Position numbers and translations under genes: made by a program
Notes under the pieces: model-generated
Database searches by the model: none
What the model was told of the DNA's origin: nothing
Seen by the model: the letters and a program-made list of their open reading frames with translations, nothing else
Shown here: positions 27,546 through 41,000 of the stretch, one piece after another
Numbering within the stretch: the first letter of the stretch is position 1
Layout: each line of letters opens with the position of its first letter
Source of the DNA: Bugulina stolonifera
Taxonomy: Eukaryota; Bryozoa; Gymnolaemata; Cheilostomatida; Bugulidae
Direction: 5' to 3'
DNA length: 64,000 nt
Assembly: GCA_935421135.1 (NCBI GenBank)
Contig: OW285190.1
Location: forward strand, 6,163,501-6,227,500

Positions 27546-30500
27546 CAGGATTGTCTACTTGAGTTTATTCATCTTCACCTATAAAATAGCAGTCATTATT
27601 ACTAATATTATGTTTTACCAATTTGGTAGGTTTATAGAAAGGAAAACAGCGGACTCATGACTTTGACAGTTAGTAATCATCGTATTTACGTTATTGTCAT
27701 TGCCATTGTGGGTGTAATATATACAGCTTCAAATTTGCATGTGTAACTGTGATTTAGCAGAAATCCGTAATTCAGCTACATCCTACATGTAACTTACCCA
27801 TGCATCTCCGTAATATACTACATATTTTATAAACCTCTATGCAACACGCCATAGAAATGTAAGCCATCTACAGTGTAAAATACAGTACAACATAATAAAC
27901 TTTGTGCATGAATGGTGTACGTACCTAACCATAACCAGTCTTCAGTGTTGTCTTAATTCACATGTAGATTTCTCCTAGCCTCTTCAGAGATGGCAGTGGT
28001 ATAGCTAGTAACAGAGTTGCAGTGAAATTTAATGCGGATTGCATCAAATTTGTGTTCTGTGATTACTGACGCTGAACTTTTGTGATATCGCAAGTTTATA
28101 GCATGCAATAACTTTTTTACGTTACGAATAGAGTGTTGACCTGTTGACTACATATTGCAGATGGTTTTCATGTTTATGATTTGACAAGTTGTTAGAGGTC
28201 GAGTTTAGCTTTTGTAAATAATTAAATAAAACAATTAAAATATAAATACATGAATTTGTAATAATACATTTTATATATAATATTCTACTGTTATACTTAT
28301 AGTCTATTTCCAATATGCTTACTACACCATTAGCAGTGGTATGTTGGCTAAAGAATACTGTGTCAGAGAGATGTAGGTGCCAGTCCCTCTTCCATAGGCT
28401 TATTTGTCCTAGTACATGATTGCAGGCCTATGTTACATAATTATGTATGGCAAGTTCAAAATCAACAGTGAGACAGAGAACACAACTCCTGGGCTCGTTA
28501 AATCTGTACAAAAAACTAAATTATGTTATGTTATTATATTGTGTATTAGTATTAGGCTACCTCAGTTTTCTAGTATAATGGTTGTCTTGCAGCAAAGTTA
28601 CCTCAACCCACGTGTCCATTTGGCATACAATTATAGTGGTTGGCCTGTAGTAGTGTTGGTGTGAACCCTTTGAAATGGGGTCCAGTGTTATCCTGATGAA
28701 ATGTGGTTAGTATTGTGTGTGATAATTATAAATATTATAATACATGGTAGTGTAATGTGGATATAAAGGGATATAATACTCGAAGTAGGACATTGCCATT
28801 TTTCCCACAATGCATTGCACATGTAGTAGCCATTCATAATATTTTCAAGTCAGTATCTAGTGGGCTAACAGTTACCAAGGTTGACATTGTTTGGTTTCAA
28901 TTGTTGACCCTCATAAGACAGTTGACAAGTTATGCTGCTATATTTACCTTTCTAGCTTATGAACAAAGGTATATATGCTGATATTTGCTACTACTGTTAA
29001 GAATATAGCCTATCCTAATTAATGAATATGTCACACTAGGTACAGCAAATCTGAGAGCTAATTTGAACTTATAATCAGTTGTACACACTAAGATTTGTAA
29101 TTGTGTTAGTATTATATTACATTAAATGCACTCAATACTTGTCTATTGTCTTCGGAGAATAGCATCACAACAGCACATTCTTTCATGTTTTGGCGGGCTC
29201 TCCTCCCCACGCTAGTGTTTACTATCCGTAGATGAGAGAGTGCTCTAGTTCAATATACTATATAACCGCCATTCATGGCGTGGCTTGATTTAAGGCAAGT
29301 ATGTTAATACAGTCTTTTCATTGGTTGCTGATCAAACTACCCGTCTATACAAATCTTGTTTACTTAAAAAACAACAAATCAAACTGTTTTATATCAATTA
29401 CTGATTTCAAATTAATTGCTCCTTAAGTTCAATATCGAAATGGTACGACCCAAAAGGGTTGAAAAGTCAACATTGCTGTTATGTTTTGAATTAATTACAT
29501 GAAATATTTTCAATTAATACTTTTGCACTTAAAAGTTTAAAACTCTACGTTATGTAAGCATGCCACCATATCTCCAGGGTATGCTATTGTTATATCATCT
29601 AATCAACTATCTTGTGTAATAAAATACGAAATAATTTTGATTAAATAGAAAGTATTAAAATTTCAACAGCATCTAAAGGTACCTGAGTAATACTCAAAGA
29701 ATGAAAATTAATTTAAGTTATGCTATACAAACAAGGTAGTGTTGATATGCCACTCTTATTGCAAGTTTAGTGCAAAGTCATTAGACATGTTGAATAATCA
29801 GCGCTGCTACAGCTTTGATGGTATATTATAAGGTGCAAATCAACTGATAGGCTGAAAAATATAATTTTTTGTTCAAATGCTATTCACACGGAGTTGAAAA
29901 TTCTTCAATATTATGAAAGTTTGATGCAGATAGCCTCAAACTGCTGACAACAACAAATAAAATTGCGCATGTATCATGTGCAAGTGATCTTCTTATTCCC
30001 GTGAAATAGAGAAGGAGAGGAGAGAGACAAGGATCTGAAGAGATATGCATTTTTCTTGAAAAATTCCCCTACAAAAGCTGAAGAGCATATTCTATATTGA
30101 TTGTGCGAATTTGTTATGTGTTACTGACATGTGCAAAGATATCAGTCAGGGTTAGCACAGTATAGGTGACCAGTAGTGACTTGTATTGACCAGTAGTAAC
30201 TTGTAGTGACTTGTATTGACCAGTAGAGCAGGTGAAGGAGAAATAGTACTTTACTTTTGAAACTGTGTTAACTTTATGCAGCGATTCAAACTGCACCATT
30301 CCATCTACGGCATATATGGTGTGTACATGTACATGTGCATGTAATACATGTACATCTAATGTGACGCAGAGTATACCTTATACTATTACCAATTACCTTA
30401 CAATATCATTGTCTACTCACCTACCTCCATGCATTAACCATGCGTGAGAGTAGATAACTCCTCGGCTCTGAAATCTGTGCATAAAATATTATAGTTGAAA

Positions 30501-30647
30501 ATAAATCTACATTGTAAAGGTACAGGTTGCAGTTAGTAGTGTATAGGAGACTTATATTGTGCCATATTGAACTTTTCTGTTGGTTTGACATTTCTGAATT
30601 GAAATGGTCTCTTGGTTAGTCCTGTTACAATGACGATGGTTTATTGC
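27546..30647. other. intergenic stretch, no supportable gene
   Basis: Short open frames at 28.1, 28.4 and 28.8 kb are not supported by splice sites or protein-like composition. A CpG-richer patch at about 29.19-29.29 kb (GGCGGGCTCTCC, then CGCCATTCATGGCG) might be a promoter remnant. I cannot show it. Confidence 0.5.
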
Positions 30648-30660
30648 TATCACATGCTAA

Positions 30661-30839
30661 AGAGATCTGCATTTTTTCTAATTTGGGGTGAAGAAGGCAT
30701 TTCACCAATGGCAAGCTACTGAAGTAGCACAGGAGCATTAAAGGTTGAATGCCCTTCCTAACACCACCAATGACCCTTATGGGAATCGGACCTGGGACTC
30801 CCAGATGAAAGTCCAGAGCCCTTACCACGGCAGCTCCCT
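30661..30839 (-). mobile_element. tRNA-derived SINE with 13-bp target-site duplication
   Basis: The insertion is bracketed by identical TATCACATGCTAA copies at 30648-30660 and 30840-30852. On the minus strand it starts with a tRNA-like head: an A-box-like TGGTAAGGGCTCTGG (complement 30813-30827), then a B-box GGTCCGATTCC (complement 30782-30792) that is one base from the RNA polymerase III consensus. The tail continues with TTAGGAAGGGCATTCAACC. Perfect target duplications plus internal pol III boxes are the standard signature of LINE-mobilised SINEs. It has no ORF. The tail resembles a GGAAGGGCATC-type tail I recall from SINEs of other invertebrates, which is unverified. Confidence 0.88.
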
Positions 30840-31648
30840 TATCACATGCTAACAATCCAACAAAATAAGAACTGCTTATTTGAGATCTTTGATGTTGAAC
30901 GTTCGACTAGTTTCTTTTATAAAAGTGTGTGGATCTTTCTAATGTTTGTTCTGAGTATGCATGTATGTAACACTAAAATACAGGCGGTGCCTAGCATTTG
31001 ATTGTAAACTCTGAATTAGCCGATTGCAGAAGGTAACTACTGCCATGCCAAATACATGAGAATAATTCCAGCTCCATTACTTATAATGCTGAAAATAACG
31101 GCGGTATAAGAACTCTATTCACTATCGACTATGTACTGTGTAGGAAGCTGGAACTTGGGTTTGATTTCATCTGTTGACACTATTAGAAATATTGTCAGAA
31201 AGGGGCTGTTGTTTCTCACACTGGTTGTCTGGCTCTGCAATAAAATGTACAATTATACATGTATTTGGCGTTTTACTCAAACTGCAAATGCATGCACTCC
31301 ACGCATATGCCGACTAAATGTTTTCCATTGAGTCGAACTGTTTTATGTATATCTCTACTGGCAATGCGAGGGAGTTGTCTGCTTTGACAACAGTTTGGGA
31401 GAACAACTCTTAAACAGAGCCGAACGGTAGTAAGCCTCAGAGCCGGGTAGACCTTAGTATCTATGAAGCACTAGTTATCGAGGGGCATAAGATGAAACCC
31501 ATTTTATAGTAAGCACGTCGCTTGTCAAACCCGTGCTATGTTTCATTAAGCTACTTCCGGCCAGCAAACGAAAACAGATTTGTTCAGTCATAATCTTTTT
31601 ATTAACTTTTTACTTTTAGGTTAACTTATTGAGATTCATAAAATAAAT

Positions 31649-34600
31649 ATGACTGAAAATGGAACTGGAAGGACCTTTTATACAGATTTACAGAAATATC
31701 CCGCTGTGGACACAGGCGATCACAGCGATTATGACTTAGACGCTACACTAAAGGCTTCCTCAGATTTCATTCCCTTTTTTGGTAAGTACTAAGGACTGTA
31801 ACTGCTTAAGGGTGTTGAGGCGTTATTGGATTTAAATTTCAGCTAGCAGTATGCATTGAACGATGCTGTGGGATTGTGTGATAGAGGTAGAGTGTTACAA
31901 CTGCTTGTTCCATGCCGTGATGCTCAGGAACTTGCTACGTCACTTGCCTGTCTGATCTCCATCAGTTGGTTCTTTTGAGCCTGTTCAACAGCTGTCATTT
32001 GTGTATCTCAAACCTCAACCAATAAACGTGGAATTAAAACTCTCAATCATTGGTGGGCAATTAACTTCTGTAGTTGTTCTTCTGTTAAATGTGGTGAACG
32101 TTATGCTGGTTAAAACATTGTTCTGTTATTGTAGATATATTTGGCACTATGCTCAAGATTTGCAAGAACGACTTCGAGGGGAATGTGACGGTAAGCAACC
32201 ATTGAGTTGAAACTCTACTTGACATGCGATAAACTTACAGATTGTTCATTTTTCTTCAAACTACGAACAATTTCATTTAGTTATTGAGTTATAGTTAGGC
32301 TACAAAGAAAGGCGTTAGTTTTGGAAAACTGCGATTCAAAGTGCTGCAACATAAAGAATAGAACGATTGATTTCCTTGTACTCCTTCTGTTGTCATTTTT
32401 GTGAGCTCCCAGCCTGTAGGCATATATTTTGTCTTTGTATATGAAATTAGATACAATGCTAACTGGGAATATTGAGTTATACTAACATACATTGTAGAAA
32501 CTGAGAAAGAAAGGTGAAGAGATATCTGAAGCTAAAACATTTGAAGCTCTACTGCAATATGAGCTGAAGCATGGATTGTCTAAGAAAAGTGACAGCGCGT
32601 GTATAGCTGCTCTTTGGTATAAAAGGTATGGAGGGTAGGCTAGGTAGCCGATGTATCTATTAGTGACGTGTAGAGCTTATGGGAAATGATTATGAGCGCA
32701 TTGCATTGTGGGAATTTCGTTGTAGAACAGTGGATAGTATATTATCTAAAAGGTAATGTCTTTCATCTCCATTAGTATTGAGTTTCTGCTTTCTTGTATC
32801 TAAATAACAAGAAGAAGAAAAGGACAACTATAATTATTGTTGGTAATAATATATCCTTCATGTTTACCTTATAGACACGCCCAGTAATAGTAACGCTAAT
32901 GTTTTAGGGGTCTGCAATTTATCATGGCATTCATTGAGAAGTTCGTGAGTTCCAAGGGAGATGAATCTGGGTACGAGCTATTTTCTGCTGCTTATGATGA
33001 GACATTGAAGAGATATCACAGCTGGATAGTACAGAAAGGTATTCTGGTGAGTTATCTCCCCTTGTATATCCTACAGAGTCTACTGTAGAGCATTGTGGAG
33101 TGTTAAAGTAGGTAGATAAGCAATGAGTGAGTAGAATAATGGGCAAAATCAAGAATACATAGTATAGATTACATGTGTATAAAGTTTATTTGGTCGATTA
33201 GTTGTAATAATAACCTGTGTGTACCTGTACACATGTGTGTGAACCTGCCCCACTCCATTCCTTACCGCTATCTAACTAAGAACTTGGGTTATCCAGGTTA
33301 TATAGCCTACAATGAATACGGGTTATTTGGTGAACTTTTACTAACTTACACTACAAACTACAGTTTATAGTCTATACTATCACTATTATATAACACTTTG
33401 AACCATTCTGGTTAGTTGGTTATGGTTTAGTATTTTAATTTAAAAGGCTGCGGTCTAATGATGCAGTGTAGGGTAAGTCTTCATCAGCTAATACGGCGGC
33501 TGCTAGCATCGCGCTACAAGCTTCAGCTCCAAAACTGAACCGAGATTTTATTCTAACGTTGCAACAAATAAATAAAAGCTTCTTGTAAACCACATGACTG
33601 TTGTATAAGCTGGTATCTATTGTATGTACGAGTACATGTATGTTTGGTTGTAATAACTTCCTATAGCTAGAGGCTCTGTGTACTCATTGTACATGTGTAT
33701 AACTTACTAAGGTGTAAATACTACTATTATAATATAAGGGTACCACAAACCCAAATGATGTCAGCTGTGAACCACAATCAACTGTATTATGCACACGAGT
33801 AACACAGTCTTGGTGTTAATACAATCACTAGTACAAATTAGTCACTAACAACATATTTGACTTTATCCCCCCTGTTTAATTTTACTCCTACCATCTCTTC
33901 AGCTCAAGCCTGTCTACAAAGTTATGCTGATTAACTATTGCTTGGTAAGCTTGCTCCCTCCTTCTTGGTTTATGCTTCTCTATGGTGCACAGGGCACATG
34001 GAGAGCTGCTCCGGCCTTTCCTTTGCTCTGCTGGTTTTGTGCTACAATAACATTACACATACAGTCTATACTTACTGTGACCTGGAATTTATTAGAATGG
34101 GTACCAAGTCCTCCAATAAAATATACAGTGGAACTTGCTTAATTCAAACTCCAAGGGACCATCATGATTGGGTTGAATTAGGCCGAGTTTGAATTATGTG
34201 ATCCCTTCATTTTATATAATGACATGCGTCGCATGTACAGGACAACAGTATAAAAACGCATTTAGCTAAGGAACAGTAAAGCAATTAGTGGGTTTTCCCA
34301 GCTTTAGTTTGAGAAAAAACATATTGCAGTAGTAACTATTAATAACTACTAACTACTAGCAACGATTATTAGGTGACTAATGCTGACCGTGATAGTATTA
34401 TCATTGATTATAGTGTGAGCCTAAACCGCATGAAGTTTGAATTACAGGTGGTACATTGTAAGTTTGAGTTATTTGAAGCCATTTATATAGTGCTCAGCAG
34501 GGACCAAAGCTAGCAGTTTGAACTAACCAAGTTTTTGAATTATCCAAGGTTGAATTAAGCAGGTTCCACTGTACTTATATATATATATAACCAGTGAATG

Positions 34601-35362
34601 ACTAGAACTTGGGCTACACATAGGCCAGGCTCCTTATTCGTTTACTGGCATACCCGATATACCAACCCATTGACATAGAGGGCTGTGACATGGAATGTAT
34701 ATATTGTATAACATATTACTGTAGATGGTAGCACGGATGATACCAAGTAGAAAGGAAGTGGTGAAGAGGTTGTGTTTAGGTGCTGAGGGTCTGGAGTCTA
34801 AGGTAAGTACTACCTACATATAATGTACATACACTAAAGTAAATACTACCTACGTATAATGTACGTACACTAAAGTAAGTACTACCTACGTATAATGTAC
34901 GTACACTAAAGTAAGTGCTACCTACGTATAATGTACATGCAATCTACAGTGCGTATATATGTATATATAGTAATTACATGCACGTATTATATGGCGTAGT
35001 GTATCCTACATAATCATTGGTGATGGTACATAGTAATACACACATGCACTGAATTTAGTGGAAGATAGCAGGTTTTATACATGTAAGCTATATTACAATA
35101 TCTTCCTGTGCTGTTAATGGATGTTTACACATGATATCAGAACTGGTCTTGTAATGTGTGAAATTACAGCTTTTCTAGTGTACCGTACATTGGTACATTT
35201 ACTGTGGTATTCTCAGCTGTGTTCATGTATAGACAATTCCTGATTTATATTATATAGTTGGTAGCCGAACAGAAGGAGTATATGGAGAGTATGAAACCCT
35301 TCGTAAACTACCTGCATAATCTAATAGTGGATCTCGGGCTAGACAGTGAGAAGAAGGTCTAA
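31649..35362 (+). CDS. GLTP: Glycolipid transfer protein, 6 exons, 212 aa
   Basis: Exons: 31649-31781, 32135-32190, 32498-32625, 32908-33046, 34725-34802, 35258-35362; all phases agree and the model ends at TAA. The protein has the usual length of animal GLTP (209 aa in human). The glycolipid headgroup-binding residues are present: Asp57, Asn61 and Lys64 in NDFEGNVTK, Trp103 in AALWYKRGLQF, and His143 in KRYHSWIVQ. They correspond to human Asp48, Asn52, Lys55, Trp96 and His140. GLTP is a cytosolic all-helical protein that carries one glycosphingolipid between membranes. The 5' UTR may be spliced, because a pyrimidine-rich acceptor (acttttag) lies about 30 nt upstream of the ATG. Intron 4 (33047-34724) holds a pogo-like MITE. 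Intron 5 starts with a 36-bp tandem array that contains the donor. Confidence 0.97.
34126..34571. mobile_element. pogo/Tigger-like MITE, 446 bp
   Basis: The ends are inverted copies: CAGTGGAACTTGCTTAATTC at the left and the complement of CAGTGGAACCTGCTTAATTC at the right. The match extends inward as degenerate TTCAAAC and TTGAATTA repeats. The element is flanked by TA on both sides (34124-34125 and 34572-34573). CAGTGGAACCT ends with TA duplications are characteristic of pogo/Tigger-type members of the Tc1-mariner group. There is no transposase ORF inside, so it is non-autonomous. It lies in GLTP intron 4. Confidence 0.85.
34803..34946. repeat. 36-bp minisatellite, 4 copies, starting exactly at a splice donor
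   Basis: Units start at 34803, 34839, 34875 and 34911. The first base of the array is the first base of GLTP intron 5, so each unit begins with a copy of the donor: GTAAGTACT, GTAAATACT, GTAAGTACT, GTAAGTGCT. Downstream copies are preceded by TAAA rather than CTAAG. Using one of them would retain an in-frame TAA found in each unit. Confidence 0.95.
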
Positions 35363-38084
35363 CCAACTTAGGAGCTCAGTCTTCTCTCTACGCTGATTTA
35401 GATAGGTTAATATATTAAACAAGATATAATATATAGTTCAGTTAGTGTAGTATAGTCATTAACCACTCATATTTGTCTTTCATGCGTAGTGGAGATGCCA
35501 AAAGAAATATTTTTTAAAACGGTTTTTATGAGCTAGGCTGATGTTGAGGGCTGGTTCACACATATTGGGGATATTGAGGGCTGGTTCACACATATTGGTA
35601 TAGGGATTTAATAGAAAGGGAGTCCCATAGTAGTTAATAGTCAGTATTAGGGGTAACACTTGCAGTGGCTGTGTGTTTAGCTAGTTGGTTTAAGCATGTA
35701 ATTTTGGAGTTGTTCACCTTTTGTACTATTGTTGGGTGGGCTGACAACTCCCACGCCTAGCTGCTGTTTTTTTACTAGATTATGACTCTATAGCAATATT
35801 GTAGGTTATGTTATGAATACTTCTTACTATTAATGATCTAACTTGATCATAAAATTCTTTGAGCTGTTGGTATAAACACTGTACATGCAGTGTATATAAC
35901 ATAATAAGGCATATCAGCATTTGTTACTAGATGGTTATTTTTCAATCACAATAAGTCTACCTACATCCCAAACATCCCAGATATATGGTGTACTATACCT
36001 TCCACATCCAGCTCAACGTCCCCCAGTCAATAGATAGCTCAGTGTGTAGAACTGACTGCTAGGAAATCTAATATTTATTCTATTTTATCCTTAGAGTAAA
36101 ATATTATTCCTTTGCTCTTATTGGGGCAAATTTATTTTGTATATTTTATTGCTTATTTCAGATCTGACTAGCATTCCACTTTAAGGGTAACTCTTCTTGA
36201 GGTTTCACTTTAAGGGTAACTCTTGTTAAGGTTTCACTTTAAGGGTAACTCTTGTTGAAGTATGCACTGTTTAGTCAACAGCTGATATTGTATTCCATTT
36301 TATTCACTTTCCTTTTTGCTTACCAAGTTTATATTTATAAATAATTGTTACTAATATTACAAAATTATTTATGAACCTGGTGTTTGGCTGTTTGTTAGCT
36401 TGTTAAGGTGTTGGGAGTGTTCTTGTCAACTATATTTATGGCTAATATCATATAAATACATGTATATTGTATAATATTTCAAGTATTGGTTTAATGAGAA
36501 GATGACTCCATACTGCATACTACAACAATATACTGCAATCTGTTTATTATACATGCAACATGCAACATGATTAGTCTCTTCATATACAATGTAGGTAAGA
36601 GTACATTGCACTCTTGACTTTATCAAAAGTACATTGCATCTCCCATGCCTAATGTATCTATAGGCTAGGTTACTTTAATATACCCCAGTTATAACCTGAT
36701 TAATTAACAAATAGGTAATATCAGTGGCCTGCTAGATGGTAGGTAATGGTTACAGTATGAATAAGAATAAAATGTTGTCTATATCTGTTGGCTACGAACC
36801 AGTTATTAGGGCGATGACTTTGGTGCAGAGTATTCCAGCTTGTTTTTATGAGGGCATTGGCATCGTTAAGTACCTCAGCACTGGCAGCAAAAAGTTGGAA
36901 CTTTGTTTATGGGGACATTGGCAGCTATTTCCATGTACATTGTATGTACCTCGGTACTTGTAGTGAAATTGTAGCAAATAATCTCTTTTAGGCAATGGTA
37001 TGGGAAGTAGTTGTAATAGTTGTCCCAAGTAATGTCTATTGCAGAGAGTACCTCTGAACTTAGTGGTGTGTGGGTGCACTAACACTAGCTGACAGGCTTA
37101 TGGACAATTTGTTGGTAGAATCTTGACAATATGTTGATCTGACAATACAGTAGTTTCAACTCAGGACTAAAGTTAACAAATGGTAAAGTGACAGCTAAGA
37201 ACACGTAGGTGTATTCTGTGCATGTACAGTGTAAGCTTATACACATATACAATGTAGCATTATACTTACAGTAAAAGGATATAGTATGTGTGTGAGAATA
37301 TACTGATAGTCCTTATGGTTTACTAGAGTAAGTATACACTATTGTACAGGTGTGGAACTTTTTAGGTTTCATATAAACTAGAACCACATTTTTACAATAA
37401 AATGGTAATAATAATGGCACAATTTATCTTGGTAAGACATAAAATAATATTTCATATTTGGCCTGGGTTCCAATTTCTTACAATTATTTTACCTTGTGTC
37501 ATTTATAATAGTATCTACTTCTTAGCATTATAAACAGTAGGCCTACACATTAAACATGAGTGTAAACTACACACTTTGCCATGCAAGCAGAACTATATTA
37601 GAGCAAGCAAGTTTAGTACAATTTAATATTATAGAATAGAATCCTGATCTGAAATATTTCACTGGGATCTAACTGCAAAATTACGCACAAAATTAATAAT
37701 CAGTCACCAAAATACCAGATATCCCCCCATAGCCTATGCTATTTAGGAGTTGGAACTCTGGCTACCCTGCTTAGACTGTCTACATCTACTATGTCATGTA
37801 TTCACAGGCTAGAAACCAGTTAATATCTTGTGATGCTGCCAACAAGTAATGTTATGTTAATTTACTGCCTGGTTACATAACGATAACTGTGCTATATATA
37901 TGGTTATATTCATTGGTTGTATGAATATTGTAGTATAAATATGTTGATAGCTGAGGTTCTCATTTGCTGACTAGAACTGAAGACCACAGGCTATGCATAT
38001 ATATAAGCAGTGTTCACCCTCGTCTCCTCAACAGTTACTTGATGACTTCTACCGAACAGGCTGACTCAAGTCTACAAGCTCACT
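35363..38084. other. GLTP-transglutaminase intergenic region
   Basis: It contains the GLTP 3' flank, a 30-bp direct duplication at about 35541-35600, and three 29-bp repeats at 36177-36263. Otherwise I see no gene; the ORF-like runs near 36.7-37.1 kb lie on both strands over the same DNA and are not protein-like. The region just upstream of 38085 should contain the transglutaminase promoter, but I cannot point to a definite element. Confidence 0.55.
36177..36263. repeat. 29-bp tandem repeat, 3 copies
   Basis: The units begin CACTTTAAGGGTAACTCTT at 36177, 36206 and 36235. The last copy diverges at its 3' end. Intergenic, no coding role visible. Confidence 0.95.
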
Positions 38085-41000
38085 ATGTACAGCTACAACA
38101 GATACAACATTGGAAGGTTTAACCCATCTACCAGGTATGTCCGCACACAGTATTATTATATGTAAATATGTACAATAATAGCCTAGTTGGCTGTAAGTTT
38201 ATTTTACAATAAAATTATTATAATATCTAGAAACGTCTGGTAATAATGTAGTGTTTTCTATGTATTAAAAGAAGAGAATAGAAATAAATTGACGTTTAGT
38301 TTATTACAGATACACCTGGTGCTATTGCATGTAATACATGTACATGATATACCACTGCTATTGCATGTAATACATGTACATGATATACCACTGCTATTGC
38401 ATGTAATACATGTACATGATATACCACTGCTATTGCATGTAATACATGTACATGATATACCACTGCTATTGCATGTAATACATGTACATGATATACCACT
38501 GCTATTGCATGTAATACATGTACATGATATACCACTGCTATTGCATGTAATACATGTACATGATATACCACTGCTAGGTTACATATTGAATGACTTGAGT
38601 TTTAGATATGATACCAATTATGGGTTGAGACCGTTTACCACTACAAGCAGAATAAATAGTTACCTCACCAGTAATGGAGGGTTTCGAACCGGTAGCAATT
38701 CTAGATTCACAAATATCAATGGGTCTGGGTACAACACTGGCAACGGTTTCAGATATACTACTGGTAATGGTTCAGCGTACGCCACTGGTAATCATTCAGC
38801 ATATACCAATAGTGGTTATAGAAAACCACTTGGACGACCGACTTATAAACCAGAATACAATAACCGGAGCAGCTCTCCTCTACATCGCACACCTTCTCCC
38901 GACCGCAGTGCAGGTATACTCAATCTATATGATACCCTCAGTCTATATGATACCCTCAGTCTATATGATACCCTCAGTCTATATGATACCCTCAGTCTAT
39001 ATGATACCCTCAGGCTATATGATACCCTCAGTCTATATGACACCCTCAGTCTATATGATACCCTCAGTTTATTTATCCATCACATTAGATATACAGACTT
39101 GATATGATATAAAGTTGTATCCAAAGTTTCAAATAATTTAAAATATGTATTTATTAGCTATGGTCATATGCTTGTCCTACCTGACAGCATTGTAGAAATA
39201 ACACTTTGGGAGAAACTAATTGGCATTGCAGAGTCAAATACTGCTTTGGATACACATTGTACTTGAGCTAAGTCATAATATCACAATTGAAGCATAATAT
39301 AATATATATTATGTTGTGTTATTGCTAAACCATTGCAATCTGAATCAGCTTGTGAGCAGAAAATTCACACAATTCCACGTGTAATATTTCATATTCTTGT
39401 TTTATATACTTGTACTTGTACAATGCAGTATGTATACATTCAGATAGTTTCTTCTATTAGGGGGAAAGCCACGCTCATTGAAGATAAGGAAGGTAGATCT
39501 GCAGATAGAAGAGAATGCTACAGATCACCACACCGACAAGTTAGTAGAATATTATATATACTACAGTTATGTACCAGCACAGGTTATATACTGATACCCT
39601 ACATATATGTCCCTGTATATATGATATACCGGTATTCTATCTACATCAATATGTGATAACATACACTAGTGTATCCTGTCTTGTCAGATGTACGTGTATA
39701 GCACACTAATATGCCTGTGTTAGGTTACACTGTATAATATAACAGTATTATTCATGCACATACAGAGTGTAGAGTTGTAAACAACAACATATACATGTAG
39801 ATAGGACTAAAATTTAAATATGCTATAGTTGTGGATCCATAGTGTACTTGTTATGCAGATATAGACCATTCCCGATGTTTGTCCTGCATAATATCTGTCT
39901 CGCTTCTCTCATGTTGACCATAAACAGGAAATGTTTGATAGCTGCTAGTATTACGTATTGTATTTTATTTACACTTACTATATGTATCTACCTTTATATT
40001 GTTATATTCAGCCTGGTTGCAGTGTAAGAATAAACATACATTTGACTGTGAATTTGTATGTCCAAATTAAATATTACAATGCATAAATCTTTTTCTATAA
40101 AACAGTGAATAGTTTGGATTGTAAGACAAAGACAACACTATATAAATATTGATCATGTGGTCATTTGTGGCACTCATGGTGTCTAACAGTGGTGTGTCTA
40201 TCTACCTGTTATATCATATGAATAATTGTTACATATTTATGAAGCTTATATTCTCGATACTATGTAAAAGTCTACAACTTTCTCACTTCAATTTAGAACA
40301 CATTTAGAGCTGATGAAAATAGTGGAGTTAAAATATTAATGAAATAAAAACTTTTTCCACTAAACATTCACTTCGCACAGTGCATCTCTTATGTTGCCTA
40401 CTTTGGATAGGCAAACTCGTATATAAAATAATGTCTGAGTGCATAAGAAGTGAAAAAGTAACAGTGCTGTAAAAGAAATATTAAAATGTCCAAAGAAATA
40501 ATGCATGCGATGGGTAGCTACAATGTAATAGAGATAAGGTTAGACTTCAGTTGGGCTGCTTTTGTGACTTTTCATTCCACTTTGCACCAATTCCAACTAT
40601 ATTTTATGCAACTATTAGAATAAATTTTTGGGTAACTATTGCTGCTCCTGTGGTTGCCGTGGGATACGCCTATGTTATAGTCTGATTGAGAAAGTCAGTC
40701 AATGAGCTGCATAATTATAGTTGAAAGTTTGGGGCCAGCATTCTCTGAATACAGTGATTAATCTTACCTGCCTCTTGGATACCCAGGTTTATATGCATGG
40801 CAAAAATAGTATCATAATATATTATGACAGTTATATATAACTGTTGATAGCTGTGTATATTACACTACATATCCTGTTGATCTACTACTTCTTTGCTCTG
40901 TCTCATTTGGTTGAATAGCCTTAGGTCATGGCTCATTTAATATTAGTTCGGCACATTAAAATGATCAGACATAAATGCAGCAGTTTAGTCAATTAGACTC

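Noticed and set aside
36736..37085. Overlapping ORFs on both strands between GLTP and the transglutaminase
   Set aside because: Mutual shadows over the same DNA with no protein-like pattern.
38296..38571. Minus-strand repeated [11 protein letters not shown] protein and plus-strand [11 protein letters not shown] protein
   Set aside because: Both come from the 36-bp intronic minisatellite; the plus frame enters exon 2 only by chance of frame.
38321..38572. CRISPR-like regularly spaced repeat
   Set aside because: Units are contiguous and identical with no unique spacers, in a eukaryotic intron; it is a minisatellite.
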